A DNA stretch of 64,000 nucleotides from Lentzea cavernae (GCF_014653695.1 NZ_BNAR01000003.1:329528-393527); one strand, 5' to 3'; shown: positions 41,715-51,151, numbered from the stretch's first letter. The notes: generated by a model not told the origin, from the sequence alone. Program-made: numbers and translations.

Positions 41715-42560
41715 TCAGGACTCCTTGCCGGAACCGAGCTCGATCGGCACGCCGATCAGCGAGCCGTACTCCGTCCAAGAACCGTCGTAGTTCTTGACGT
41801 CTTCGTGGCCGAGCAGCTCGCGCAGGGCGAACCAGGTGTGGGAGCTGCGCTCGCCGATGCGGCAGTACGCGATGGTCTTGCGGCTGCCGTCGAAGCCGGC
41901 TTCGGCGTACAGCGCCTTGAGCTCCTCGTCCGACTTGAAGGTGCCGTCCTCGTTGGCCGCCTTGGACCACGGGACGTTGACGGCGGACGGGATGTGGCCG
42001 CCGCGCTGGGCCTGCTCCTGCGGGAGGTGCGCGGGTGCCAACAACTTCCCGGAGAACTCGTCGGGGGAACGGACGTCGACGAGGTTCTTGTTGCCGATGG
42101 CCTCGACGACCTCGTCGCGGAACGCGCGGATGGAGAGGTCCTGCTCCTGCGCGGAGTAAGTGGTCGCGGAGCGGGTGACCTCTTCCTTGTCCAGAGGACG
42201 GCCGTCGAGCTCCCACTTCTTGCGGCCGCCGTCCAACAACTTCACGTTGGTGTGGCCGTAGAGCTTGAAGTACCAGTAGGCGTAGGCGGCGAACCAGTTG
42301 TTGTTGCCGCCGTAGAGGACGACGGTGTCGTCGTTGGAGATGCCCTTGGCCGAGAGCAGCTTCTCGAAGCCTTCGCGGTCGATGAAGTCGCGGCGGACCG
42401 GGTCCTGCAGCTCCGTCCGCCAGTCGATCCTGACGGCACCGGGGATGTGGCCGCCTTCGTACGCGGTGGTGTCCTCGTCGACCTCCGCGAACACGACGCC
42501 CGGCGCCTGGAGGTTTTCCTCGGACCAGGCGGCCGAGACCAGCACGTTCTCACGGCTCAT
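41715..42560 (-). CDS. sseA: Thiosulfate sulfurtransferase (two-domain rhodanese)
   Basis: A 281-residue protein with two rhodanese domains. The N-terminal one is inactive. The C-terminal one holds the catalytic loop TIAYCRIGERSSHTW with the persulfide-bearing Cys. Other motifs are GHIPGAVRIDW and GHIPSAVNVPW. It corresponds to CysA2/CysA3 of M. tuberculosis (Rv0815c), which moves sulfane sulfur from thiosulfate. It lies between DUF4395 (30 bases upstream) and DUF1416, and a Cys leader peptide lies at the operon head. Confidence 0.94.
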   Translation of the reverse strand: MSRENVLVSAAWSEENLQAPGVVFAEVDEDTTAYEGGHIPGAVRIDWRTELQDPVRRDFIDREGFEKLLSAKGISNDDTVVLYGGNNNWFAAYAYWYFKLYGHTNVKLLDGGRKKWELDGRPLDKEEVTRSATTYSAQEQDLSIRAFRDEVVEAIGNKNLVDVRSPDEFSGKLLAPAHLPQEQAQRGGHIPSAVNVPWSKAANEDGTFKSDEELKALYAEAGFDGSRKTIAYCRIGERSSHTWFALRELLGHEDVKNYDGSWTEYGSLIGVPIELGSGKES

Positions 42561-42590
42561 GGGAAGTTGCTCCTGTAGTAGTGCGTGTCG

Positions 42591-43028
42591 TCATTGCGGT
42601 CGAGCGAGGGCAGGCACGAACCTGCGCAGTACGAGGTACATCTCGCACCCGAGGCACAGGCCGAGCGCCGCGTTGAGCAGTGCTGCCACCAGTGCGAAGC
42701 CGGTCGCCACCATGCCGAGCGTGGTGAGGCCGGTGGCGTAACCGAGGGTGCCGATCAGTGCGAAGACGAAGCCGACGCCCTGCGCGAACCGCAGCGGGGC
42801 GGCTTCCTCGCGTTCGGTGGTCGGGGTCAGACGCGGCTGGATCGCGTAGCGGTAGACGTGACCCCACGGGTTCAACTTCAACGAGATGAACGCGCACATC
42901 GCGAACAGCACCGTCTGGGCGGCGAGGAGTCGCCACCAGCCGGTGAGCAGCACGATCGCGAGGATGACGGTGGTCATCCAGGCGGAGAAGCGCGGTCCGC
43001 GCGGGTCTACAGGGGAGTCTTTGAGCAC
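42591..43028 (-). CDS. DUF4395 membrane protein
   Basis: A 145-residue integral membrane protein of the DUF4395 family with four predicted helices (WMTTVILAIVLLTGWWRLL, LAAQTVLFAMCAFISL, GVGFVFALIGTLGYA and TLGMVATGFALVAALLNAALGLCLGC). The YRYAIQPRL and LGLCLGCEMY motifs are conserved, and the C-x-x-C pair could handle sulfur. It is commonly linked to thioredoxin and rhodanese genes. The GTG at 43028 is chosen because GGAGG lies 5 bases upstream; that Shine-Dalgarno can pair with an upstream ACCTC. Confidence 0.85.
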   Translation of the reverse strand: MLKDSPVDPRGPRFSAWMTTVILAIVLLTGWWRLLAAQTVLFAMCAFISLKLNPWGHVYRYAIQPRLTPTTEREEAAPLRFAQGVGFVFALIGTLGYATGLTTLGMVATGFALVAALLNAALGLCLGCEMYLVLRRFVPALARPQ

Positions 43029-43032
43029 GACG

Positions 43033-43074
43033 ACCTCCGGGCAAACGGACGAGAGCATTCAGTCCGGCAGAGGT
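43033..43074 (-). promoter_or_regulatory. Hairpin able to sequester the DUF4395 ribosome binding site
   Basis: On the minus strand ACCTC-TG-CCGG (43064-43074) can pair with the Shine-Dalgarno region CCGGAGGT (43033-43040), leaving a two-base bulge. It lies between the leader-peptide stop and the DUF4395 start. Ribosome position on the leader could decide whether the site is exposed. Confidence 0.5.
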
Positions 43075-43099
43075 GGCTGTCAGGCGTCAAGCGGCCCGA

Positions 43100-43177
43100 T
43101 CAGCCCGTCGTGCGACACAGGCTGCTGCGCGTGCGGCACAGGTCAACCGCGCGTCGCTTCGTGAGCAGCATGGTCAT
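43100..43177 (-). CDS. Cys-containing leader peptide (cysteine attenuation type)
   Basis: A 25-residue ORF begins MTMLLTKRRAVDLCRTRSS and ends LCRTTG. Both the basic start and the two L-C-R units match small actinobacterial leader peptides placed before sulfur genes. The ATG at 43177 lies 7 bases after a -10 hexamer TACCCT (43185-43190), so the transcript is probably leaderless; the second ATG at 43171 could also be used. The stop is 71 bases before the DUF4395 start, with an anti-Shine-Dalgarno hairpin between. Slow decoding of Cys codons would open the downstream site (inference from known cysteine attenuation leaders). Confidence 0.75.
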   Translation of the reverse strand: MTMLLTKRRAVDLCRTRSSLCRTTG

Positions 43178-43184
43178 GGCAGCG

Positions 43185-43190
43185 AGGGTA
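43185..43190 (-). promoter_or_regulatory. -10 element of the leader-peptide/sulfurtransferase operon
   Basis: TACCCT on the minus strand fits TANNNT, 7 bases before the leader-peptide ATG. The -35 match is poor. A small inverted repeat TCCAC-TTG-GTGGA (43220-43232) lies just upstream and may bind a regulator. Confidence 0.5.
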
Positions 43191-43256
43191 GCCCCCAATC
43201 CCTCGGTGCGGGAGGTATGTCCACTTGGTGGAACCAACGAGGTTCACCCGACTGGA

Positions 43257-43670
43257 TTAGGGCAGATGCGGGCGCAGCGCTTCGAGCAACGAGTCGCGCT
43301 TCGGCACGCCGCCGACCCGCAGCACCTCGGTGCCGTCGGACGTCAGGGCCAGCGTCGTGGGGGTGCGCATGACGCCCAACGACGTGGTGACGTCCGGGAG
43401 GTTCGTGACGTCCAGTTCGGCGTGCGTGAGGCCGTCCGTGCGGTCGGCCAGGTCGCGCAGGATCACCTTCGCGTGCCGGCACGGCGCGCAGAACGTGGTG
43501 GAGAGCTGGACCAGCGTCACCCCCGGCGCGAGCAGGTCGCGCACGGGAGCGGGCAGGTCGGGGACAACGGCCTTGGAACGGGACGAGATGCGGCCCTCGC
43601 GGACCTTGAGCAGCACACCGATCGCGCCGGCCACGGCCAGCGCGCCCAGCAGCGCCCACACACCAGTCAT
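43257..43670 (-). CDS. Membrane-anchored thioredoxin-like protein
   Basis: A 137-residue protein with one N-terminal transmembrane helix (VWALLGALAVAGAIGVLLKV) and a thioredoxin domain with the active site TTFCAPCRH. The cis-Pro region is MRTPTTLAL. It matches ThiX (Rv0816c) in position. The side of the membrane is uncertain, because a positive loop (KVREGRISSRSK) follows the helix and suggests a cytoplasmic domain. It overlaps lmeA by 4 bases. Confidence 0.88.
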   Translation of the reverse strand: MTGVWALLGALAVAGAIGVLLKVREGRISSRSKAVVPDLPAPVRDLLAPGVTLVQLSTTFCAPCRHAKVILRDLADRTDGLTHAELDVTNLPDVTTSLGVMRTPTTLALTSDGTEVLRVGGVPKRDSLLEALRPHLP

Positions 43671-44485
43671 CGTTGGCTCAACGGTACATCCGTGATCTGG
43701 CCGGACAGCTTGAACGAGCCGCTCTCCACCTCGACGGCGGTGGGCGTCGCCCCGAACGGCAGCGTGCCGGGGTCGATCTTGATCGCGAGCGCCTGGCGGA
43801 GCTGCGGGATGATCTGCTTCAACGACGCGTCGTTGAGCTCGATGTCGTCGATGTTGATCTGGATGGCACCGCTGACCAGGGCGATCTGCCCGTACGCGGT
43901 GAGCGTGACGACCTTGCCGGCCACGTTGGTCTCGCCGGAGAGCTTGATCGCGGCGGTCGTCTTCGGCGCCGCGGGGTCGGCCGGGGCCTGCGTGGCGGTG
44001 CGGTTGTCAGGCTCGATCGAGAGCTTGTCGAACGGCGTCACCTGGTTCGCGAGCCGGTTCAGGTCCATCGCCTTGATCCGGACGCTGCCCTTGACGGTGT
44101 CGATGGTCGCCTTGGAGACGTTGCCCGCGAGCAGGTCTGACAGCTCCACGCGGGTGTGCAGGAGATCGGCCTCGACGTCGAGGTCGCGCAGGTCGACGCC
44201 CTGCTGCTCGTCCTTGATCGGCACGCCGTACGCGCGGATCTCCACGTGCTGGTAGTCGCCGCGCAACGCCTGCAGCGTGAACGGGAACCCGTTGATGCGC
44301 ACCGCAGGGTCCTCGCTGAGCTGCAGCTTCTCCCGCATGCGCTGGGCGATCTGGTACTCGCCGGCGGCCGCGAGGGCGAAGTCGGCCGCCACGAGCAGGA
44401 TGCCCAGGACGATCACTGTGATGATGAGGAACTTCCCGCGGCGGGACTTCTTCTTCCGCGGCCGTGCGGGCGTCTGCGCAGTCAT
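43667..44485 (-). CDS. lmeA: LmeA-like lipid-binding protein (DUF2993)
   Basis: A 272-residue protein with a Lys/Arg-rich N-terminus, one transmembrane/signal helix (FLIITVIVLGILLVAADFALA), then the DUF2993 beta-rich domain (AVRINGFPFTLQALRGDYQHVEIRA). In mycobacteria LmeA (Rv0817c) binds phospholipids in the periplasm and supports lipomannan elongation. It overlaps the upstream hydrolase stop and the thioredoxin start, forming a three-gene unit. Confidence 0.88.
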   Translation of the reverse strand: MTAQTPARPRKKKSRRGKFLIITVIVLGILLVAADFALAAAGEYQIAQRMREKLQLSEDPAVRINGFPFTLQALRGDYQHVEIRAYGVPIKDEQQGVDLRDLDVEADLLHTRVELSDLLAGNVSKATIDTVKGSVRIKAMDLNRLANQVTPFDKLSIEPDNRTATQAPADPAAPKTTAAIKLSGETNVAGKVVTLTAYGQIALVSGAIQINIDDIELNDASLKQIIPQLRQALAIKIDPGTLPFGATPTAVEVESGSFKLSGQITDVPLSQR

Positions 44486-45297
44486 TCCTCGTCCTCGACG
44501 TTAACGGCGATCCATGCCGCCACCCGGTCTACCAGTTCTGGAGTCGCGGCCGTTTCCGCGTGCCGCATGCCGGGTTCGATCCACAACTCGGCATGTCCGG
44601 AGGACGCGCGGTGCAGCGACCTGGCGTGCTCCACGGAGAAATAGTGGTCCAGGTCACCGTGCACGATCAGCAGTGGGGTCGGTGTGATGCGCCCGACCAC
44701 CTCCAGCGGACTCTCCGGCGCTTGTACCCAGCTGCCGCCGAGCCGAACCCCCAGCGCCCGCGCCGCGAGCTTTCCGTGAGGCTGCTCCAGCAGCCAGTGC
44801 ACCCGGCGCATGGGAGCGGTTTCACGCGACCACCAGCGGGCCGGTCCGCTCACGGCGACGACGGCGTCCGGCCTGGTCTCGCCGAGCGCGGCGTGCCGCA
44901 GGACGATCGACGCGCCCATGGAGAACCCGATCGTGGCGATCTTCGAGTAACCCAGCGAGCGAGCCGTCCGCACACCCGCCTCGATGTCGTGGACCTCGTC
45001 GGCACCGACCGTGGAGCGCCCTTCGGAGCGTCCGTGCCCGCGGAAGTCGAACGCGACGACACCGGCTTTCCTGGCCAGACGGGCGAGGATCCGCGCGACG
45101 TACGGGCGCCGCACGTTGTTCGTGAACCCGTGTCCCACAACGAAAGCGAGGTCGCTTTCGCCCTTGTGGTGGACCCCGTGGAGCCGCACTCCGTCATGTG
45201 ACGTGGATGTAACAGGGATGACGCCTGTGGAAACAAGTGTGAGCACGGCTTCTTGACCTGGGACTTTCTCGGGTTGCACCGGTATTGTCTCCGTCAT
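44482..45297 (-). CDS. Alpha/beta hydrolase
   Basis: A 271-residue hydrolase with oxyanion region [13 protein letters not shown], motif [10 protein letters not shown], nucleophile elbow [11 protein letters not shown] (Ser in G-x-S-x-G), acid in [12 protein letters not shown] and His in GMRHAE. The family includes monoacylglycerol lipase-like esterases, and the substrate is unknown. The ATG at 45297 has no clear Shine-Dalgarno. It is divergent from glnR across 82 bases and coupled to lmeA. Confidence 0.87.
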   Translation of the reverse strand: MTETIPVQPEKVPGQEAVLTLVSTGVIPVTSTSHDGVRLHGVHHKGESDLAFVVGHGFTNNVRRPYVARILARLARKAGVVAFDFRGHGRSEGRSTVGADEVHDIEAGVRTARSLGYSKIATIGFSMGASIVLRHAALGETRPDAVVAVSGPARWWSRETAPMRRVHWLLEQPHGKLAARALGVRLGGSWVQAPESPLEVVGRITPTPLLIVHGDLDHYFSVEHARSLHRASSGHAELWIEPGMRHAETAATPELVDRVAAWIAVNVEDEE

Positions 45298-45379
45298 CCG
45301 CAGGCAACGGGGCCCGGTCACCGTACGCCGCTGGTCTGGTCGAGGTGACCTGACCACGGCCGATTTGGAGGGCACCCCG

Positions 45380-46141
45380 ATGAGCATCGACGTGCTGCTG
45401 CTGACGACAGACCCCGACCCGGAGGCCGTGCTTCCCGCTCTGGCTCTGCTCCCGCACGCCGTTCGCCCGCTGCGTCCCGAGGTGTCCGCGCTCCTCGAGG
45501 CCGGCCCCCACGACATCGTGCTGGTGGACGCCCGCACCGACCTGGTCGGCGCCCGTTCGCTGTGCCGGCTGCTCGACTCGTCCGGTGTGGACGTGCCCGT
45601 GGTGGCGGTCGTCACCGAGGGCGGTCTGGTCGCGGTCAACTCCGACTGGTCGGTCGACGAGATCCTGCTGCCGAACTCCGGCCCCGCCGAGGTCGACGCC
45701 CGCCTGCGACTCGTTCGCTCGCGCCGCGGCACCACGGCGCCCGGTGGCGACGGCGCGATCCAGCTCGGCGACCTCGTGATCGACGAGGCCACCTACACCG
45801 CGCGCCTCAAGGGCCGCCCGCTCGACCTCACCTACAAGGAGTTCGAGCTGCTCAAGTACCTCGCGCAGCACGCGGGCCGGGTCTTCACCCGCGCCCAGCT
45901 GCTGCAGGAGGTCTGGGGCTACGACTTCTTCGGCGGCACCCGCACGGTCGACGTCCACGTGCGACGGCTGCGCGCCAAGCTCGGCCCCGAGCACGAGGCG
46001 CTCATCGGCACGGTCCGCAACGTGGGCTACAAGTTCGTCCGCCCGCCGCGTCCCGGATCGTCGCGCCGCCCGGCCGACGTGGCCGAGGTCGAGGTCGACG
46101 ACTCCGCGCGTGTCCTGGATGAGCGTTTGATCGCGCGGTAG
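45380..46141 (+). CDS. glnR: OmpR-type nitrogen regulator GlnR
   Basis: A 253-residue OmpR-like regulator. The receiver domain has the conserved Asp50 ([12 protein letters not shown]) but a degenerate acidic pocket (TTDPDP), as in orphan GlnR proteins that work as unphosphorylated dimers. The C-terminal winged helix is [22 protein letters not shown] through [18 protein letters not shown]. It matches Rv0818 in position. GGAGGG is 7 bases before the ATG. The upstream 82 bases contain GGTCACC/GGTGACC arms (45316-45322, 45344-45350). Confidence 0.9.
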   Translation: MSIDVLLLTTDPDPEAVLPALALLPHAVRPLRPEVSALLEAGPHDIVLVDARTDLVGARSLCRLLDSSGVDVPVVAVVTEGGLVAVNSDWSVDEILLPNSGPAEVDARLRLVRSRRGTTAPGGDGAIQLGDLVIDEATYTARLKGRPLDLTYKEFELLKYLAQHAGRVFTRAQLLQEVWGYDFFGGTRTVDVHVRRLRAKLGPEHEALIGTVRNVGYKFVRPPRPGSSRRPADVAEVEVDDSARVLDERLIAR

Positions 46142-46151
46142 GTTCGCCTTT

Positions 46152-47027
46152 GTGGCGCAACTGAGCTGGTTCGAGGAGCTGACGGCCGACCAGGCCGCCG
46201 AGGTGACGCGGCTTTTGCAGGCCGCGCAGGGCAGCGACGGGGTGGCGCCGGTCGGCGAGGCCGTCCGGCTGCGGTTGCGCCCCGGCGCGACGGGCAGCCG
46301 GCACCTCCTCGCGCACCTGGACGGCGAGCTCGCCGGGTACGCGCACGTCGACCTGATCGGTGACTCCGGCGGCAACAAGGTCGCCGAGCTCGCCGTGCAC
46401 CCGCGGTACCGCCATCAGGGCGTGGGCGAGGCGCTGGTCAACGCGCTTCCCCAGGAGTCTCTGCGCATCTGGGCCCACGGCGGCCACCCGGACGCCGAGA
46501 AGCTCGCCGAGAAGCTCGGCTTCCGCAAGGTGCGCGAGCTGCTGCGGATGAAGCTGCGCGTCGAGAACGACCTTCCCGAGCCCAAACTGCCCGAGGGCGT
46601 CACCATCCGGCCGTTCGTGCCCGGCAGGGACGAGGCCGCGGTCGTCTACGTGAACCACCGCGCGTTCGACTGGCACCCCGAGCAGGGCGCGATGTCCATC
46701 GAGGACGTTCGCGCCAAAGAAGAAGAGGCCTGGTTCGACCCGGAGGGCTTCCTGCTCGCGTTCGACGCCGACGACCACCTGGCGGGCTTCCACTGGACGA
46801 AGGTCCACACGCCCGAGCTGGGCGAGGTCTACGTCGTGGGCGTCGACCCGGACCGCCAGGGAGGCGGCCTGGGCAAGGCGCTCACCCTCGCCGGTCTGCG
46901 CCACCTGCGCGAACAGGGCGTCAAGGAAGTGATGCTCTACGTCGAGTCCGACAACACGGCGGCGGTGCGCGTCTACACGAAGCTCGGCTTCACCCTTTGG
47001 GACGCCGACGTCCAGTACGCCCGGTAG
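46152..47027 (+). CDS. mshD: Mycothiol synthase
   Basis: A 291-residue protein with two GNAT domains that acetylates Cys-GlcN-Ins in the last step of mycothiol synthesis. The acetyl-CoA loop appears in both halves: AVHPRYRHQGVGEAL (domain 1) and VGVDPDRQGGGLGKALTLAGL (domain 2). Other conserved parts are IWAHGGHPDAEKLAEKLGF and VNHRAFDWHPEQGAMS. GTG start, 10 bases after glnR, matching Rv0818-Rv0819 order. Confidence 0.95.
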   Translation: MAQLSWFEELTADQAAEVTRLLQAAQGSDGVAPVGEAVRLRLRPGATGSRHLLAHLDGELAGYAHVDLIGDSGGNKVAELAVHPRYRHQGVGEALVNALPQESLRIWAHGGHPDAEKLAEKLGFRKVRELLRMKLRVENDLPEPKLPEGVTIRPFVPGRDEAAVVYVNHRAFDWHPEQGAMSIEDVRAKEEEAWFDPEGFLLAFDADDHLAGFHWTKVHTPELGEVYVVGVDPDRQGGGLGKALTLAGLRHLREQGVKEVMLYVESDNTAAVRVYTKLGFTLWDADVQYAR

Positions 47028-47108
47028 TCAACGTACCGTCACAAAACGCATACGCGCTGGTCACGCACTCACTCATTTGGCCGTGTGACCCGTCACTTCC
47101 CGTCCTGT

Positions 47109-47130
47109 GTTCACCTCTCGTTCACCTTGT
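47109..47130 (+). promoter_or_regulatory. PHO box upstream of pstS
   Basis: Two 11-base direct repeats, GTTCACCTCTC (47109-47119) and GTTCACCTTGT (47120-47130), follow head to tail with 11-base phasing. This is the form of PhoP binding units in Streptomyces. They lie 94 bases before the pstS start. Confidence 0.85.
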
Positions 47131-47224
47131 CTAGGTGGGTTGTCCATTCTGGCTACCTACCTTCCACAACGAGCGGCGGCGTCCGTCGCGAACCGCTACT
47201 GCTTCCGCAAGGTGGAGGACCAAG

Positions 47225-48340
47225 GTGAAGATCCAGCGGCACGGTGCCGTGCTCGGCCTCGTCGCGGCCAGCGCGCTGCTGCTCAGCGCGTGTGGCAGTG
47301 ACAACAACGCGCCGACGGGTGGCACCAACAACACCACGTCGAACGCCGCGTCCGTCCCGGTCGAGTGCGGTGGCAAGACGAAGCTCAACGCCGAGGGCTC
47401 CTCCGCGCAGAAGAACGCGGTCGACGCGTTCGTGCAGGCCTACCAGGCCGCCTGCCCCGGTGTGGACCTCGCGTACAACCCCTCCGGCTCCGGTGCCGGC
47501 GTGAAGAACTTCAACGCCGGACAGGTCGACTTCGGTGGCTCCGACTCCGCGCTCAAGGAAGGCGCGGAGACCACGGACTCCACCAAGCGCTGCAAGGAGA
47601 ACCCGGCCTGGAACCTGCCGCTGGTCTTCGGCCCGGTGGCCGTCGGCTACAAGGTCTCCGGTGTGGACAGCCTCGTGCTGGACGCCAAGACCACCGCCGC
47701 GATCTTCTCCGGCGCGGTCAAGAAGTGGAACGACCCGGCCATCAAGGCGCTGAACGGCTCCGCGACCCTGCCGGACAAGGACATCGCGGTCATCTACCGC
47801 TCGGACGAGTCGGGCACCACCGACAACTTCCAGAAGTACCTGAAGGTCGCCGGCGGCTGGACCAAGGGTGACGGCAAGCAGTTCAAGGGTGGTGTCGGCG
47901 AGGGCAAGGAGAAGTCCGCCGGTGTCGCGCAGGCCGTCGGCTCCATCGACGGTGCGATCACCTACGTCGAGTGGTCCTTCGCGCAGGACAACAAGCTCTC
48001 GGTCGCCAAGATCGACTCCGGCGCCGGTGCCGTCGAGCTGACCGCCGAGACGGCCGGCAAGGCCATCGACGAGGCCAAGATCAAGGGCGAGGGCAACAAC
48101 CTGGTCCTCGACCTCGACTCGATCTACGGCTCCAAGGCCGCCGGTGCGTACCCGCTCCTGCTCGCGACCTACGAGATCGTGTGCTCCAAGGGCTACGACG
48201 CCGACACCGCGAAGGCCGTCAAGGCGTTCCTCACGGTTGCCGCCACCACCGGTCAGCAGCAGCTCGCCGACGCGGGCTACGTGCCGCTGCCCAAGGCGTT
48301 CCAGGACAAGATCCTGACCGCTGTGAAGGCGATCGCCTGA
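47225..48340 (+). CDS. pstS: Phosphate ABC transporter substrate-binding lipoprotein
   Basis: A 371-residue lipoprotein with lipobox LLLSACGS, a Thr/Asn-rich linker, then the PstS domain. Phosphate-site motifs are LNAEGSSAQKNA, DFGGSDSALKE and YRSDESGTTDNFQKYL. GTG at 47225 with GGAGG upstream. It is first in pstSCAB, under a PHO box, so expression should rise on phosphate starvation. Confidence 0.95.
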   Translation: MKIQRHGAVLGLVAASALLLSACGSDNNAPTGGTNNTTSNAASVPVECGGKTKLNAEGSSAQKNAVDAFVQAYQAACPGVDLAYNPSGSGAGVKNFNAGQVDFGGSDSALKEGAETTDSTKRCKENPAWNLPLVFGPVAVGYKVSGVDSLVLDAKTTAAIFSGAVKKWNDPAIKALNGSATLPDKDIAVIYRSDESGTTDNFQKYLKVAGGWTKGDGKQFKGGVGEGKEKSAGVAQAVGSIDGAITYVEWSFAQDNKLSVAKIDSGAGAVELTAETAGKAIDEAKIKGEGNNLVLDLDSIYGSKAAGAYPLLLATYEIVCSKGYDADTAKAVKAFLTVAATTGQQQLADAGYVPLPKAFQDKILTAVKAIA

Positions 48341-48373
48341 GGTTGATGCGAAACTTCGGCTGACGCAGACGCG

Positions 48374-49438
48374 ATGAAAGATCCCGTCGTGGCCAAGCGC
48401 CCCGCCCGCCCCGGTGACACCGGTGCGGAGCGGGGCGTCGCGGCTGCTCCCCACGCCTCGGAGGCTCCGATTCCCCCGACACCGGAAGCTCCAGAAACGA
48501 CCAAGGCACCTCACGTCCGGCCTGGCGACCGCATCTTCCGCGGCCTGGCGACGGGGTCCGGTGTCTTCATCGTCGTCCTCATCGGCGCGATCGGCCTGTT
48601 CCTGATCCTGCAGGCCATCCCGTCGCTCGGGCTGGACAACGTCAACTTCCTGACCAGCCGCGAGTGGAACACGACCGACCCGACGAACCTGCGGTTCGGC
48701 ATCCTCGACCTGACGCTCGTCACGGTCGTCGTCGCGGTGCTCGCCCTGCTGATCGCCATGCCGATCGCACTGGGCATCGCGTTGTTCCTCACGCAGTACG
48801 CGCCGCGCAACCTCGCCCGGCCGTTCGCGTACGTCGTGGACCTGCTCGCCGCGGTCCCCTCGATCGTCTTCGGTCTGTGGGGCCTGTTCGTGCTCGGTCC
48901 CGTGCTCTTCCCGTTCTCGGAGTGGCTGATCGAGAACCTCGGCTGGATCCCGCTGCTCGCCAAGGGCAACGTGAACGTGCAGCTCGGCGGCACCATCTTC
49001 ACCGCGGGCATCGTCGTCGCGGTCATGATCCTGCCGATCATCACGGCCGTCAGCCGCGAGGTCTTCGAGCGCACGCCCACGATGCACATCGAGGGCGCGA
49101 TCGCGCTCGGCGCGACCAAGTGGGAGGTCGTCCGCACGACCGTCCTGCCGTTCGGCAAGGCGGGTTACGTCTCCGCCTCGATGCTCGGCCTCGGCCGCGC
49201 ACTGGGTGAGACCATCGCCGTCGCGATCATCCTGAGCACCGCCACCAGCTCGTTCGGCTGGTCGCTGTTCGACGGTGGTTCGACGTTCGCCTCGAAGATC
49301 GCGCTGGCCGCGCCCGAGTTCAACGACGCGCGCTCGGCCGGTGCCTACATCGCCGCCGGTCTGGTGCTGTTCGTGCTGACCTTCGTCGTGAACGCCATCG
49401 CGCGCTCGATCGTCGCCGGCCACAAGGAGTACGAGTGA
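48374..49438 (+). CDS. pstC: Phosphate ABC transporter permease
   Basis: A 354-residue membrane protein with a Pro/Ala-rich cytoplasmic N-terminal extension of about 55 residues, then six helices. The ATPase-docking (EAA-like) loop is EGAIALGATKWEVVRTTVLPFGKAGYVS, and LGRALGETIAVA is the PstC-type segment. It overlaps pstA by 4 bases. Confidence 0.94.
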   Translation: MKDPVVAKRPARPGDTGAERGVAAAPHASEAPIPPTPEAPETTKAPHVRPGDRIFRGLATGSGVFIVVLIGAIGLFLILQAIPSLGLDNVNFLTSREWNTTDPTNLRFGILDLTLVTVVVAVLALLIAMPIALGIALFLTQYAPRNLARPFAYVVDLLAAVPSIVFGLWGLFVLGPVLFPFSEWLIENLGWIPLLAKGNVNVQLGGTIFTAGIVVAVMILPIITAVSREVFERTPTMHIEGAIALGATKWEVVRTTVLPFGKAGYVSASMLGLGRALGETIAVAIILSTATSSFGWSLFDGGSTFASKIALAAPEFNDARSAGAYIAAGLVLFVLTFVVNAIARSIVAGHKEYE

Positions 49439-50349
49439 GCACCAACCTCGCGGATCCCCAGCGCCTCGCGACGCCGCCGACGTTCCAGAAGGTCAGCACC
49501 TCCCGCCAGATCAAGAACGGCCTCGCCACCGCACTCGTGTGGGGCGCGTTCCTGATCGCGATCATCCCGCTGGTGTGGGTGCTCTACACCGTCATCCAGC
49601 GGGGCTTCCCGGTCATCCTCGACGGTGACTGGTGGCAGAAGTCGATGTCCGGTCTGCTGGCCCGCCAGCAGGGCGGCGGCGCGTACCACGCGATCTACGG
49701 CACCCTGGTCCAGGGCCTGGTCTGCGCCGTGATCTCGGTGCCGATCGGCATCATGATCGCCATCTACCTCGTCGAGTACGGCGGCCGCTCGAAGCTGGCG
49801 AAGTCGACGACGTTCATGGTCGACATCCTCACCGGTGTCCCGTCGATCGTCGCCGCGCTGTTCGTCTACACGGTCTGGATCACGACGTTCGGCCTCGGCC
49901 GCAGCGCGCTCGCCGTGTCGCTCGCACTGGTGCTGCTGATGGTGCCGGTCATCGTGCGCACGACCGAGGAGATGCTCAAGATCGTTCCGGACGAGCTGCG
50001 CGAGGCCTCCTACGCGCTCGGCATCCCGAAGTGGAAGACGATCGTCAAGATCGTCATCCCGACGGCCCTGTCCGGCATCCTGACCGGCATCATGCTGGCC
50101 CTCGCCCGCGTCATGGGCGAGACCGCACCGGTGCTGGTGCTCGCGGCCTACGCGCCGTTCATCAACTACAACCTGTTCGACGGCCCGATGGCCTCGCTGC
50201 CGTTGATGATGGTGAACGAGCGCAACAACCCGACGCAGGCGGGCTTCGAGCGCATCTGGGGCGCGGCGATCACGCTCGTCGTGCTCATCACCCTGTTCAA
50301 CCTCCTGGCGACCGTGATCTCGCGGGCGCTGGCGCCGAAGACGAAGTGA
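49435..50349 (+). CDS. pstA: Phosphate ABC transporter permease
   Basis: A 304-residue membrane protein with six helices and docking loop [30 protein letters not shown]. The segment [16 protein letters not shown] is typical of PstA. The GTG overlaps the pstC stop, and pstB begins 10 bases later. Confidence 0.94.
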   Translation: MSTNLADPQRLATPPTFQKVSTSRQIKNGLATALVWGAFLIAIIPLVWVLYTVIQRGFPVILDGDWWQKSMSGLLARQQGGGAYHAIYGTLVQGLVCAVISVPIGIMIAIYLVEYGGRSKLAKSTTFMVDILTGVPSIVAALFVYTVWITTFGLGRSALAVSLALVLLMVPVIVRTTEEMLKIVPDELREASYALGIPKWKTIVKIVIPTALSGILTGIMLALARVMGETAPVLVLAAYAPFINYNLFDGPMASLPLMMVNERNNPTQAGFERIWGAAITLVVLITLFNLLATVISRALAPKTK

Positions 50350-50359
50350 GCGGGCGGAC

Positions 50360-51136
50360 ATGGCCAAACGACTCGACATCAAGGACCTGAACCTCTTCTA
50401 CGGCAAGTTCCACGCCGTGGAGAACGTCTCGCTCGCCGTGCCGCCGAAGAACGTCACTGCGTTCATCGGCCCGTCGGGCTGCGGCAAGTCGACCGTGCTG
50501 CGTTCGCTGAACCGCATGCACGAGGTCGCCCCCGGCGCCCGCGTCGAGGGCAAGGTGCTGCTCGACGGCGAGGACATCTACACGTCCACTGTGGACCCGG
50601 TCGAGGTGCGCCGCACCATCGGCATGGTCTTCCAGCGCCCCAACCCGTTCCCCACGATGTCCATTCGCGACAACGTGGTGGCGGGCCTGCGGCTCGCGGG
50701 TCTCAAGGACAAGAAGAAGCTCGACGAGGTGGCGGAGCGCTCGCTGCGCGGCGCCAACCTCTGGAACGAGGTCAAGGACCGCCTCGACAAGCCGGGTGGC
50801 GGCCTCTCCGGTGGTCAGCAGCAGCGCCTGTGCATCGCGCGCGCCATCGCGGTGCAGCCCGACGTGCTGCTCATGGACGAGCCCTGCTCGGCCCTGGACC
50901 CGATCTCCACGCTGGCGATCGAGGACCTGATCACGGAGCTGAAGAAGGAGTACACGATCGTCATCGTGACTCACAACATGCAGCAGGCGGCGCGCGTGTC
51001 CGACCAGACCGCGTTCTTCAACCTGCTGGGTGTCGGTCAGCCCGGACAGCTGATCGAGGTCGACGACACGGAGAAGATCTTCTCCAACCCCGGCCAGAAG
51101 GCGACCGAGGACTACATCTCCGGCCGGTTCGGCTAA
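50360..51136 (+). CDS. pstB: Phosphate ABC transporter ATP-binding protein
   Basis: A 258-residue ATPase with Walker [10 protein letters not shown], PstB-specific [15 protein letters not shown], signature LSGGQQQRL, Walker [14 protein letters not shown] and H-loop [13 protein letters not shown]. It is the last gene of pstSCAB and matches Rv0820 (PhoT). Confidence 0.96.
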   Translation: MAKRLDIKDLNLFYGKFHAVENVSLAVPPKNVTAFIGPSGCGKSTVLRSLNRMHEVAPGARVEGKVLLDGEDIYTSTVDPVEVRRTIGMVFQRPNPFPTMSIRDNVVAGLRLAGLKDKKKLDEVAERSLRGANLWNEVKDRLDKPGGGLSGGQQQRLCIARAIAVQPDVLLMDEPCSALDPISTLAIEDLITELKKEYTIVIVTHNMQQAARVSDQTAFFNLLGVGQPGQLIEVDDTEKIFSNPGQKATEDYISGRFG

Positions 51137-51151
51137 ATCCGCGGGGTGGAC

